A stretch of DNA of 14,841 nt, from assembly GCA_002317385.1 (NCBI GenBank), contig DCJH01000069.1:13174-28014 (forward strand), given 5' to 3'. The notes under the pieces are model-generated. The model saw only the letters and a list, made by a program, of their open reading frames with translations, was not told the DNA's origin and searched no databases. Position 1 is the first letter of the stretch. Every line of letters begins with the position of its first letter. Both the position numbers and the translations under genes were made by a program. This stretch comes from Prevotella sp. UBA1705 (GTDB lineage: Bacteria; Bacteroidota; Bacteroidia; Bacteroidales; Bacteroidaceae). Shown here in pieces: positions 7,734 through 14,777 of the stretch.

Positions 7734-7741
7734 TACTTTTG
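7734..7741 (+). promoter_or_regulatory. Promoter -7 box of the LRR protein gene
   Basis: The sequence tacttttg is an exact TAnnTTTG match, 35 nt upstream of the ATG at 7777. It lies downstream of the longer in-frame start at 7636, which a transcript from here could not include; this argues for the 7777 start. No clear -33 element is visible. Confidence 0.7.
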
Positions 7742-7776
7742 CAGTAGTTAACATTGTATTATTTAACCATCAGCTT

Positions 7777-9195
7777 ATGAAAAAACAATTACTCTCTTTA
7801 GTTGCAATGGTATGTTGTCTGACTGCTTCGGCTCAGACCGACCCAGTGATTACCATGAAGGCCCCGGTAGACGGCACCACGCTTACACTGGGATTTATCA
7901 CCCAGACTGACGGCGTAACTCTGTCTATCGACTGGGGCGACGGCACGCTTGTACCTACTGATCCCATCAAGGCCGACGACGGATACCAGTCGACCACCGA
8001 CGTCATCGGCACACCCGTAGGCACCGGCGAGGTGAAGATCTACGGCGAGACGATTATCCTGCTCAACTGTGCCTATCACAGGGGAGGCGCCAAGATAACC
8101 GAGCTCAACGTGACCAACGCGCCCTCTCTGAAGTATCTCTACGCAGCCACCAACCTGCTCACACAATTGGATGTATCCAAAAACGTGGATCTGGAAACCA
8201 TCGAACTATCCAACGACTCGCTGACCACGATAGACGTTACGGCCTGCACCAAGCTGAGAAACCTCACGCTCACCAGCAACAAGTTGACCTCCATCGACCT
8301 GAGCAAGAACCCGGAGCTCAACACGTTGTATCTCTCCAAAAACCCCATCAGTAGCGTGGATCTCTCCGCCAACAACAAGTTAAAATATCTGTATGCTTTG
8401 AATTGCGGCATGAGCGAGATAAAATTTGGCGACAACACCACCGAAGGCCTGCTCCTCAGCCTGAACAACAACAACTTCACCTCGTTCGACGCGTCTGGCC
8501 TGCAGACCCTGGAGTCGCTGTCGCTCAACAACAACCAGCTCACCGAACTGAAGCTGAGCGAAGGCTTCGTGGCTAACACGGCCAAATATAAGACCCTCAA
8601 CATCACCGGCAATCGCCTGACCTACGCCACCATTCCCGCAGCAGGCACCTTCGCCTCGGCTCTTCGTTTCAACTACGCTCCGCAGCAGCCCATCGAGGTG
8701 GCTCAGTCTTTTGCCAAGAATGATGTGCTCGATCTCTCAGCCCAGAACAACATCCAGGGCATCCTCGACGCTCCCGTGGCTACCACCTATGGCCTCTATA
8801 CGCTGGCCGACGTGGCGCTCACCGAGGGCACCGACTACAGCGTGGCCGAAGGAAAGATTACTTTCCTCAATGCCCAGGCAGACTCCGTGTACGTGGGTAT
8901 GACCACCACCGCCTATCCGAAAGCCGTTGGAACCAAGATGCTGAAGACCACCCCGTTTATCGTTTCCGACCCCACCGCCATCAAGAACGTGGGTGAGAAC
9001 GCCCTTGCCATCACCGCCGAGAACGGCGTAATCCGCGTCAGCGGACTGGCCAATGGTCAGACTGTGACTGTGTTCGACCTCGCAGGCAAGGCCATCGCCG
9101 CCCTCAAGAGCAAAGGCTCTGAGGCTTCTGCCCAGCTGCCGCGCGGCATCTATCTGGTGAAGACCGCCGGCAAGACCGTCAAAGTGACGCTCTAA
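7777..9195 (+). CDS. Secreted leucine-rich-repeat protein with T9SS sorting domain
   Basis: A 472-aa exported protein, probably surface-displayed for binding. I chose the start at 7777 because it gives a clean signal peptide (MKKQLLSLVAMVCCLTASAQ, cleavage after SAQ or before Q) 35 nt after a promoter box. The frame is open to 7636, but the extra 47 codons are AT-rich promoter DNA. An N-terminal region of about 85 residues contains IDWGDGT (51-57), as in PKD-like folds. Residues about 107-261 are 21-residue LRRs of the pattern LxxLxLxxNxLxxLDLxxNxx, e.g. LNTLYLSKNPISSVDLSANN. This matches the class called IRREKO LRR and differs from the BspA/TpLRR type. After a linker domain, the last 75 residues (VRVSGL..., VFDLAGKAI, LPRGIYLVKTAGKTVKVTL) form a T9SS type A sorting signal. 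The ligand is unknown. Divergent pairing with the protease suggests a shared surface role (inference). Confidence 0.9.
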   Translation: MKKQLLSLVAMVCCLTASAQTDPVITMKAPVDGTTLTLGFITQTDGVTLSIDWGDGTLVPTDPIKADDGYQSTTDVIGTPVGTGEVKIYGETIILLNCAYHRGGAKITELNVTNAPSLKYLYAATNLLTQLDVSKNVDLETIELSNDSLTTIDVTACTKLRNLTLTSNKLTSIDLSKNPELNTLYLSKNPISSVDLSANNKLKYLYALNCGMSEIKFGDNTTEGLLLSLNNNNFTSFDASGLQTLESLSLNNNQLTELKLSEGFVANTAKYKTLNITGNRLTYATIPAAGTFASALRFNYAPQQPIEVAQSFAKNDVLDLSAQNNIQGILDAPVATTYGLYTLADVALTEGTDYSVAEGKITFLNAQADSVYVGMTTTAYPKAVGTKMLKTTPFIVSDPTAIKNVGENALAITAENGVIRVSGLANGQTVTVFDLAGKAIAALKSKGSEASAQLPRGIYLVKTAGKTVKVTL

Positions 9196-9220
9196 CCCAT
9201 TTCCTCTACGAAGATATCGA

Positions 9221-9252
9221 GGGAGACCGTGCATTGCATGGTCTCCCTTTTT
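9221..9252 (+). terminator. Rho-independent terminator of the LRR protein gene
   Basis: The stem gggagacc-g-tgc pairs with gca-t-ggtctccc (12 bp including one G-U, 3-nt loop) and is followed directly by a run of five T. It begins 26 nt after the stop codon. Confidence 0.88.
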
Positions 9253-9266
9253 CGTTGGGAAATAGT

Positions 9267-9322
9267 AGCCTCTCCCCCTACCCCTCCCCCGCAGGGAGGG
9301 GAGTATCATGACCGAATCACCC
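9267..9322. repeat. C-rich dispersed repeat, copy 2
   Basis: Same layout as 4791-4848: an agcctctcccc lead, the inverted repeat cccctccc (9281-9288) and gggagggg (9294-9301) with a 5-nt loop, then atgaccgaatcaccc. Its end overlaps the first unit of the tandem array that begins at 9318. Confidence 0.82.
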
Positions 9323-9382
9323 TTCTTCATTGGAAAGAAACACCCTTTTTCACGGAAAGAAACACCCTTTTTCATGGAAAAT
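9318..9382. repeat. Tandem array of about 22 bp, three units
   Basis: Units at 9318-9340 (23 nt), 9341-9362 (22 nt) and 9363-9382 (shortened) share caccctttttca and ggaaagaaa with few changes. No reading frame through the array has a supported start. The array joins directly to C-rich copy 2. Confidence 0.85.
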
Positions 9383-9395
9383 CACCACCTGCATA

Positions 9396-9424
9396 GTGCG
9401 GGCATGCATGGGGCATGCCCGCAC
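9396..9424. repeat. Perfect 12-bp GC-rich palindrome
   Basis: Arms gtgcgggcatgc (9396-9407) and gcatgcccgcac (9413-9424) are fully complementary around a 5-nt loop. There is no T-run on either strand, so it is not an ordinary terminator. It sits 13 nt after the tandem array. Confidence 0.85.
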
Positions 9425-9715
9425 CGCCGCATGGAACCAGCACCACACATCCCATTTTCCTCGAGCCCAATCATTATCCCACACAGCCCCTGCATCCTTC
9501 GCAGTGGCTCGCGCACCTGCTCAAATCTCAAATCTTAGACTCCCTTGTTTATGGCACAACTCGCTATCCCGCGAAAAAGAATCCTGCCCCATCCTATATG
9601 GACAACAATGGCATATTGGGCGTACATCCTGCCACCTACCAAACCTCCCTTACCCCTTATAATCAGCGTATTACACCATTCATTTCCACCCTACGGCCTC
9701 CCCTCTCTGAAACAA
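9425..9715. other. Intergenic stretch without recognised genes
   Basis: About 290 nt of C-rich sequence. Open frames of up to about 100 codons run through it on the plus strand, including one from 9415 to 9723. Their products are proline-rich, show no motif, and have no promoter box or usual leader before them. I see nothing here that supports a gene; a decayed fragment is possible. Confidence 0.5.
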
Positions 9716-9797
9716 GGTACTAATCGCGTCACGATTAGTACCTAAAGCCGATGCGATTAATACCTAATGGCGAAGGGATTAGGTAGTAATGACGAAT
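9716..9797. repeat. Palindrome followed by three imperfect 22-bp tandem units
   Basis: The palindrome ggtactaatcg (9716-9726) / cgattagtacc (9732-9742) has a 5-nt loop. Its right arm is the start of a tandem array with units 9732-9753, 9754-9775 and 9776-9797. Units 1 and 2 agree at 18 of 22 positions, units 2 and 3 at 14 of 22. The shared core is gatta, then taa, then a cga near the end. It ends 10 nt before C-rich copy 3. Confidence 0.75.
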
Positions 9798-9807
9798 GGA
9801 TGAAAAA

Positions 9808-9860
9808 CTACTCCCCTATCCCCCCTCCCCGCATGGAAGATGAGGGAGGGGTTTCCCCAT
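9808..9860. repeat. C-rich dispersed repeat, copy 3 (diverged)
   Basis: The same 8-bp inverted repeat occurs, cccctccc (9822-9829) and gggagggg (9844-9851), but with a 14-nt loop. The lead (actactcccctatcc) resembles the other copies, while the atgaccgaatcaccc flank is absent. Confidence 0.65.
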
Positions 9861-9981
9861 TTCTGTGTTCCTACGATATCACCCGACAGCGAGGACATAC
9901 TCCAACTTTGCAGTGTGCTAAAGGGAGTTAATTTATATCAACGTTGTTATGTGAAGGAATGAGATTTTCTGAGATTTTCGC

Positions 9982-9989
9982 TAAATTTG
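9982..9989 (+). promoter_or_regulatory. Promoter -7 box of the beta-propeller protein gene
   Basis: The sequence taaatttg matches TAnnTTTG exactly, 36 nt before the ATG at 10026. A second near-match, caactttg (9903-9910, one mismatch), could give a longer leader. The upstream in-frame Met codon at 9987 falls inside this box and is therefore unlikely to be a start. Confidence 0.65.
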
Positions 9990-10025
9990 CAAGACCTAAA
10001 GCATACCCATGTTAAACAGAAGCAC

Positions 10026-11591
10026 ATGAAAACAACACATAAAATCATTTTAGCGGCGATGGTTTGCCTTTCTGGAGGAATGGCAAAGGCACAGGAAACG
10101 TCAAAAACTTTCACGGAGATGACCATGGCGAAATGCGACGACGGCACGAGCCTGAAAGGCGATTTCATCTCCTATCCAGCGGGGTTCAAGTCTGCGTTTT
10201 ACTCCGATGACTTGCCCTACATCCGCATTACCGACAACGAGAGCAACACACGCATCTACGATTTCAACACGCTGCAGACCATTTCGGAGGTGAAAGCCAA
10301 GCAGGGCGAGTTCTCGCAGCTCACCCGCGACGGCTATGTGACGATAAAACCCAGCAGTTTTGTGAAAGACGACAACGTGCCGACATTCTATCGTTTCGAC
10401 AACACGAAGGTGTGGACCTGCAAGAACGACCTCGTGGTGGCCGACCGCGTGAACAACGTGGCGGTATGCTGCAAGGTGCCTTCGGCCTATTCCTGGCGTC
10501 GCGGCAACATGGTGGCCTACGACCTCCAGACGGGGCGCGAGCTGTGGCAGGCCACCATTCCGCAGAACATGCACTTCGCCTGGGGCGACTTCCTCAAGGA
10601 CAAGGCACATCCGCAGACCTACTATCTGATGGCCGACTCACTGGTGAGGCTCAACATCCTTACGGGCGAGAGGCAGACACTGCCCTTTGCCGCTGGAGTG
10701 AAGGAGCCTATGAAGTCGATTCTGTCGGTGGTGAAAGGGCGATTGCCAAGCAGTGTTGATTGGCTGCGCGAAGCCAATTATTCCTTCGACTCGATGATTG
10801 CGCCGCACGTTCTCACCGGAACCCACAGCAATTGGGTGGTGAGCGGCGACACCATCTGGGTGGCCGATGCCCGGCAGGTCTATGCTCTGACACGCGACTT
10901 GCGACTCATTTGGGCCACGCCCATACCCGACGGCATAGGCGCCAAGTCGGAACTGAAACTCGATGGCAACCGACTGCTGATGGTAAGTTTCGGTTCGGCT
11001 TTCCAGAATGGGTATATCGGGCGATGTGGCAAGCCGTTCATGGCCTCATACGACAAGTCTACCGGCAGGCAGATGAGCTTTCAGGCGCCGACCATCGAAA
11101 GCAAGCTCGTGGGCGGAACCATTGTTCCCGGGCGGGCCTACTGGCAGGATGACAAGGGATTCTACTACACCGACGAGGGAGAAAACGAGGCGCACCGCAT
11201 AGACTGGAAGCCCAAGACCGACCGCCAGCCCAATGACGGCTATCCCGACCGAGCCATCCACGACACGGTGTATGTGATGAGAAACCAACGACTGGAGCCC
11301 ATCGTGACCGACGCGCAGCAGCTTGTGGTGGAGCTCTATGGGCAGGATGTGTACATCGTCCACGCCGACGGCAGTGCGGAAATGCTCAAGGCCGACGAGG
11401 TGTTCTACCACAACAGGCTGAACCTCTACACCAACAACGAGCTCGAGATGCGCCGCTATGTGCTGGTAAAACCCGGCACGCAGGAGGTGGAGCAGGCCTT
11501 CACCACCAACGGACGAGTCACTATCAACAAGCAGGGAGACATGGTGCTCAGCATGAAATACGGTGTGGGGATTATCCGGAAACAGCCATAA
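10026..11591 (+). CDS. Exported beta-propeller-like protein of unknown function
   Basis: A 521-aa protein with a signal peptide (MKTTHKIILAAMVCLSGGMAKAQ, cleavage after AKA), so periplasmic or beyond. I chose the 10026 start because it gives a standard signal peptide and follows the promoter box by 36 nt; the frame remains open to 9987. The body is beta-rich with blades like PQQ/quinoprotein repeats. VAYDLQTGRELWQATI (from residue 163) is a close match to that pattern, and VSGDTIWVADARQVYAL...LIWATPI (about 270-297) is a second. There is no quinone-site motif, lipobox or T9SS tail. Two adjacent cysteines occur in VAVCCKVP. I do not recognise a named family; a scaffold or ligand-binding propeller is the likeliest role. 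It stands alone, with repeats upstream and a convergent operon downstream. Confidence 0.8.
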   Translation: MKTTHKIILAAMVCLSGGMAKAQETSKTFTEMTMAKCDDGTSLKGDFISYPAGFKSAFYSDDLPYIRITDNESNTRIYDFNTLQTISEVKAKQGEFSQLTRDGYVTIKPSSFVKDDNVPTFYRFDNTKVWTCKNDLVVADRVNNVAVCCKVPSAYSWRRGNMVAYDLQTGRELWQATIPQNMHFAWGDFLKDKAHPQTYYLMADSLVRLNILTGERQTLPFAAGVKEPMKSILSVVKGRLPSSVDWLREANYSFDSMIAPHVLTGTHSNWVVSGDTIWVADARQVYALTRDLRLIWATPIPDGIGAKSELKLDGNRLLMVSFGSAFQNGYIGRCGKPFMASYDKSTGRQMSFQAPTIESKLVGGTIVPGRAYWQDDKGFYYTDEGENEAHRIDWKPKTDRQPNDGYPDRAIHDTVYVMRNQRLEPIVTDAQQLVVELYGQDVYIVHADGSAEMLKADEVFYHNRLNLYTNNELEMRRYVLVKPGTQEVEQAFTTNGRVTINKQGDMVLSMKYGVGIIRKQP

Positions 11592-11617
11592 TCTCCCGAT
11601 TGTAGCACGACGGCAGA

Positions 11618-11657
11618 CCCGGACTTCGCTTTCATCAAGGGATGAAAGCGCACCGGG
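11618..11657. repeat. Hairpin after the propeller gene
   Basis: A perfect 10-bp stem, cgctttcatc (11627-11636) and gatgaaagcg (11641-11650), has an AAGG loop. An outer cccgg / ccggg pair (11618-11622, 11653-11657) can extend it across a small internal loop. It starts 26 nt after the stop. No T-run follows closely on either strand, so a terminator role for the propeller gene is plausible but not shown. Confidence 0.55.
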
Positions 11658-11664
11658 CGTGGCG

Positions 11665-11707
11665 TGAAAAAATGAGGCCGGCCCTTCCACGGATAGGAAA
11701 GCCGACC
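11665..11707 (-). terminator. Rho-independent terminator of the mtaB operon
   Basis: On the minus strand ggtcggctttcc pairs with ggaagggccggcc (11676-11707; about 10 of 12 pairs with one bulge), and tcattttttc follows at once. It begins 12 nt after the stop codon of the membrane-protein gene. Confidence 0.75.
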
Positions 11708-11718
11708 ATCAGAAAGGT

Positions 11719-12135
11719 TTACAGCAACGCCAGTAAACCAAATACCATCATCGGATAGAGCAATATGGGGAGCACGCCGAGCCAGAAACCGCGGCGGGCC
11801 AACTGCTTCTGTCGCTCCTCGGGCATGGCACTATATGCCTCGTGGAGCTGCTCCACAAAGCGGTTGCGCTTGAGATTTCTGACCAGAAAATGCACGCATA
11901 CCATAAGGATGAGTACGAAGGAAATGCCAAGGCTGACAGGATTTCCCATAGGAGTAGGTGCGAAGTGGGCAGCAAGGAATCCCGGAATGCAGGCGGTGAA
12001 GACCAGAATAAAGAAGAGGGTGCACCATATCAGGTTGTAGAGAGCGTCGAAATCCAGCTCTCTCCGATATTTCTCGTACAAGCGAAACTCGCAGTATAGC
12101 GCCCCATTGTAGAGGATATGGAAGATTCTATTCAT
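11719..12135 (-). CDS. Small membrane protein with three predicted helices
   Basis: A 138-aa protein I do not recognise. Hydrophobic segments lie at about 33-56 (LYNLIWCTLFFILVFTACIP), 66-85 (VSLGISFVLILMVCVHFL) and 116-138 (FWLGVLPILLYPMMVFGLL). A charged loop (86-115, RNLKRNRFVEQLHEAY) joins helices 2 and 3, and the N-terminus is soluble and rich in Tyr and Arg. I chose the start MNRIFHILYN at 12135. The frame is open to 12216, but the longer form would overlap the end of the glycosyltransferase gene and adds a hydrophilic piece unlike a membrane-protein start. It is the last gene of the mtaB-GT2 unit, 26 nt after the glycosyltransferase, with a terminator 12 nt beyond its stop. Function unknown; an accessory role in membrane glycan work is only a guess. 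Confidence 0.75.
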   Translation of the reverse strand: MNRIFHILYNGALYCEFRLYEKYRRELDFDALYNLIWCTLFFILVFTACIPGFLAAHFAPTPMGNPVSLGISFVLILMVCVHFLVRNLKRNRFVEQLHEAYSAMPEERQKQLARRGFWLGVLPILLYPMMVFGLLALL

Positions 12136-12161
12136 GCTTTTCAGTGACGATTCTCCTACCT

Positions 12162-13184
12162 TTACTCTCCGAAAATCTGGCTGAACGTCTTGCGTCCGCG
12201 GGCATAATATTGCCACAGGATGCTGATATTGGCCCGCTCCTCGATATGCGTCTTCACTCGTTGCCGCTGAATTTCAGCACGGTCGGCATCGAAATCGTGG
12301 CGCCATTTCCTGAACGCCCGACGCGCCTTGAATATGGCCTTGAAGTCGCCCACGTTGCCATTGAGAATCAATGTCTGGAAGGCGGCCAGATAGTCGAGCC
12401 ATCGACGCACGTTCATCACCCGCTCCAAGTCTTCCTCGGGCAGGTTTTTGTAGAGCATGGTAAGGTTGTTTCGGAAATTGAGGAAGGTCTTCTTGGGGTT
12501 GCCTTTGGGCAGCGTGCCACCGCCAACATGATACACCGTGCTGTCGGGCACGCAGAGAATGCGCTTGCCCAGCAGCCTCAGGCGCCAGCAAAGGTCTATC
12601 TCCTCGTTGTGGGCAAAGAAGCGGCCGTCGAGTCCGCCCACCCGCCAGTAGTCGGCGGCGCGCACCATGAGGCAGGCGCCGGTGGCCCAATGCACCTCCG
12701 TGGCCTCATTGTATTGCCCCTCGTCGGGCTCCACCGTGTCGAACACGCGGCCGCGGCAGTAGGGGTAGCCGTATCGGTCGATGAATCCGCCCGATGCCCC
12801 GGCATATTCGAAGCGGTGCTTGTCGGCCACCGACAGCAGCTTGGGCTGGCAGGCGGCAATATCGGGATACTCGTTCATCATGATATAGAGCGGGGCGAGC
12901 CAGAGCCTCGTCACCTCCACGTCGGAGTTGAGCAGCACGTAGAACTCAGCGTCGATCTGCTTCAGCGCACGGTTGTAGCCCTCGGCAAAACCATAGTTCC
13001 GGTCGAGCTGGATGGTCTTCACCTGCGGAAACTGCTGTCTGAGCATCTCCATAGAGTTATCGGTCGACGCGTTGTCGGCCACCCATACTTCGGCATATTC
13101 GGCCGAGTTTTCAAGCACGATGGGTAGGTATCGGCGCATCATGTCGACACCGTTCCAATTCAAAATGACGATTGCGATAGACAT
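12162..13184 (-). CDS. Glycosyltransferase family 2 (rhamnosyltransferase-like)
   Basis: A 340-aa cytoplasmic or membrane-associated transferase that moves a sugar from a nucleotide donor to a growing glycan. The GT-A fold begins at once with IAIVILNWNG, followed by VWVADNASTDNS (D37) and LDRNYGFAEGYNRAL. The metal-binding DXD equivalent is NSDVE (86-90). The catalytic region is WATGACLMVRAADYW, then GGLDGRFFAHNEEIDLCWR (183-201), with E194/E195 and D197 as likely base and acceptor-site residues, then VYHVGGGTL. This arrangement is typical of WbbL/rhamnosyltransferase-like GT2 enzymes. The C-terminal 100 residues are basic and helical and may lie on the membrane. Donor and acceptor cannot be told; rfbA at the other end of the window makes dTDP-sugar available, but the two are not linked. 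It lies 48 nt after mtaB and 26 nt before the membrane-protein gene. Confidence 0.92.
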   Translation of the reverse strand: MSIAIVILNWNGVDMMRRYLPIVLENSAEYAEVWVADNASTDNSMEMLRQQFPQVKTIQLDRNYGFAEGYNRALKQIDAEFYVLLNSDVEVTRLWLAPLYIMMNEYPDIAACQPKLLSVADKHRFEYAGASGGFIDRYGYPYCRGRVFDTVEPDEGQYNEATEVHWATGACLMVRAADYWRVGGLDGRFFAHNEEIDLCWRLRLLGKRILCVPDSTVYHVGGGTLPKGNPKKTFLNFRNNLTMLYKNLPEEDLERVMNVRRWLDYLAAFQTLILNGNVGDFKAIFKARRAFRKWRHDFDADRAEIQRQRVKTHIEERANISILWQYYARGRKTFSQIFGE

Positions 13185-13232
13185 ATCTTATATATATAAT
13201 ATGGTATAGGGATGGTTTCGGAGCAGGCGCGA

Positions 13233-14570
13233 CTACAGGATGGTGCAACGGAGCGTACTTCCATCGTGGGTGAATTCGCCGAGGCGCACACGCACGATGG
13301 TGTTGTCGAGCTCCTCGCGGGCCTCCTGGGCCGGCAGCTCCACACGCACATAGTTCTTGGTGAAGCCGTGCATGGCCCGGCCGCGCGTGGCTTTCTCAAA
13401 CAGCACCTCGGCCTCCTGCCCGATGTGCTGGGCATAGAAGTCGTGGAGTTTGCGGTCCGACATTTCCAGCAGTCGCTTGGAGCGCAGCTTCTTGTCGGGC
13501 TCGCTCACCACGTAGGGAATGCTCAGCGCCGACGTGCCGGGACGCTCGGAATAGGGGAAAACGTGTAGCTGCGTGACGGGAAGAGCGTCGAGGAAGTCGT
13601 AGCATTCCTCGAAAAACTCCGGACGCTCGCCACGGCATCCCACCATCACGTCTACGCCGATGAAGGCGTCGGGGATGAGTTTCTTGATGAGATTGATCTT
13701 GTGGGCGAAGAGCGCCTTGTCGTAACGGCGGTGCATCAGCCGCAGCACCTCGTCGCTTCCGCTCTGCAACGGGATGTGGAAGTGGGGCATGAACGCGCGC
13801 GAGGTGGCGCAATATTCGATGAGAGCATCGTCTATGAGGTCGGGCTCCAGACTGCTGATGCGGTAGCGCTCGATGCCCTCCACACGGTCGAGCGCCTTCA
13901 CCAGGTCGATGAACTGCTCGCCCGTGGTACGCCCGAAGTCGCCAATGTTTACGCCGGTGAGCACTATCTCGCGTCCGCCCTCGGCCGCTGCCTGCTCCGC
14001 CTGGGCCACGAGCGAGTCGATGGTGGGGTTGCGCGAGAGTCCGCGGGCGTAGGGAATGGTGCAGTAGGTGCAGAAATAGTTGCAGCCATCCTGCACCTTG
14101 AGGAAGTACCGCGTGCGGTTGCCTCGGGCACATGAGGCCTGAAACGACTTGATGTCGCGCGTCTTCACACTGATGAACTGGTGCAGATGGCCCTCGCGCG
14201 GCTGCGTCCAGGCATCCGAAAGATGCTGTATGAGGTCGGCTTTCTCGTTTGATCCGAGCACGAGGTCTACCCCGTCTATCTGGCTCACGGTCTCGCTCTC
14301 CAACTGAGCATAGCATCCGGTGACCACCACGAAGGCACCGGGATTCTCCCTCACCATGCGATGGATGGCCTGACGGCACTTGTGATCGGCCACCTCGGTC
14401 ACCGAACAGGTGTTGATGAGGCAAATGTCGGCATGCTCGCCCTTGGCTGCTGGCGACACGCCCATCTGTTCGAGCATCTTGCCAAACGTGGAGGTCTCAG
14501 AGAAGTTGAGCTTGCATCCGAGAGTATAATAGGCTGCTTTCTTGCCTTGAAAAGCACTTGAATCTATCAT
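13233..14570 (-). CDS. mtaB: tRNA (t6A37) C2-methylthiotransferase MtaB
   Basis: A radical-SAM enzyme that converts t6A at position 37 of ANN-decoding tRNAs into ms2t6A, improving codon reading. Length is 445 aa, standard for MtaB/YqeV. The N-terminal UPF0004 domain shows the three cysteines for the auxiliary 4Fe-4S cluster: C19 in TLGCKLNFSETST, C55 in NTCSVTE and C86 in TGCYAQLE. TLGCKxN with NFSET is the MtaB variety; MiaB and RimO differ here. The radical-SAM cluster is CNYFCTYC (C163, C167, C170) followed by TIPYARG. The RISSLEPDLID, HFHIPLQSGSDEVL and GVDVMVGCRGE blocks follow. A C-terminal TRAM domain (about 380-445) should bind tRNA. A promoter box lies 20 nt upstream. It heads a unit with a GT2 gene and a membrane protein, which have no obvious link to tRNA modification. 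Confidence 0.96.
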   Translation of the reverse strand: MIDSSAFQGKKAAYYTLGCKLNFSETSTFGKMLEQMGVSPAAKGEHADICLINTCSVTEVADHKCRQAIHRMVRENPGAFVVVTGCYAQLESETVSQIDGVDLVLGSNEKADLIQHLSDAWTQPREGHLHQFISVKTRDIKSFQASCARGNRTRYFLKVQDGCNYFCTYCTIPYARGLSRNPTIDSLVAQAEQAAAEGGREIVLTGVNIGDFGRTTGEQFIDLVKALDRVEGIERYRISSLEPDLIDDALIEYCATSRAFMPHFHIPLQSGSDEVLRLMHRRYDKALFAHKINLIKKLIPDAFIGVDVMVGCRGERPEFFEECYDFLDALPVTQLHVFPYSERPGTSALSIPYVVSEPDKKLRSKRLLEMSDRKLHDFYAQHIGQEAEVLFEKATRGRAMHGFTKNYVRVELPAQEAREELDNTIVRVRLGEFTHDGSTLRCTIL

Positions 14571-14590
14571 TTTCTTATATAATTATGGTA

Positions 14591-14598
14591 CAAAGGTA
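14591..14598 (-). promoter_or_regulatory. Promoter -7 box of the mtaB operon
   Basis: On the minus strand the sequence is tacctttg, an exact TAnnTTTG match, 20 nt upstream of the mtaB ATG. This leaves a very short leader. No convincing -33 box is visible. Confidence 0.75.
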
Positions 14599-14777
14599 GT
14601 GGTTTCCACCGAATTTAGGGCTTAAACAGGCCTATAAATTCGTCTTTGTTAAGGTGCACAAAATATTTAACCTTTGTTTGCACTCTATATCATACTGATT
14701 ATAAGACGGTTACAAAAAAGTTACAGAAAGTCCATAAAAAAATCACAAAAAAAAGAACAACGTATTGAAAATTTGCT

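Noticed and set aside
7636..7776. Longer start for the LRR protein at 7636
   Set aside because: The extra 47 codons cover the promoter box, and the signal peptide would then be internal.
8737..9375. A 212-codon minus-strand frame through the end of the LRR gene and the repeats
   Set aside because: Its start lies in the tandem repeats and its product simply mirrors them (repeated MKKG and RGRGRG), then runs antisense to the T9SS domain.
9318..9382. CRISPR array
   Set aside because: Units of about 22 bp abut with no spacers, and no cas genes are in the window.
9415..9723. A 102-codon plus-strand frame in the long intergenic region
   Set aside because: It is proline-rich with no motif, has no TAnnTTTG box or A-rich leader, and overlaps other equally open frames.
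9987..10025. Longer start for the propeller protein at 9987
   Set aside because: The codon falls inside the TAnnTTTG box, and the added residues spoil a normal signal peptide.
12136..12216. Longer start for the small membrane protein at 12216
   Set aside because: It would overlap the glycosyltransferase gene by 55 nt and add a hydrophilic stretch; the Met at 12135 gives the natural spacing.
12144..13127. A 327-codon plus-strand frame opposite the glycosyltransferase
   Set aside because: The minus strand carries a full GT2 protein with catalytic motifs; the plus frame shows no recognisable motif.
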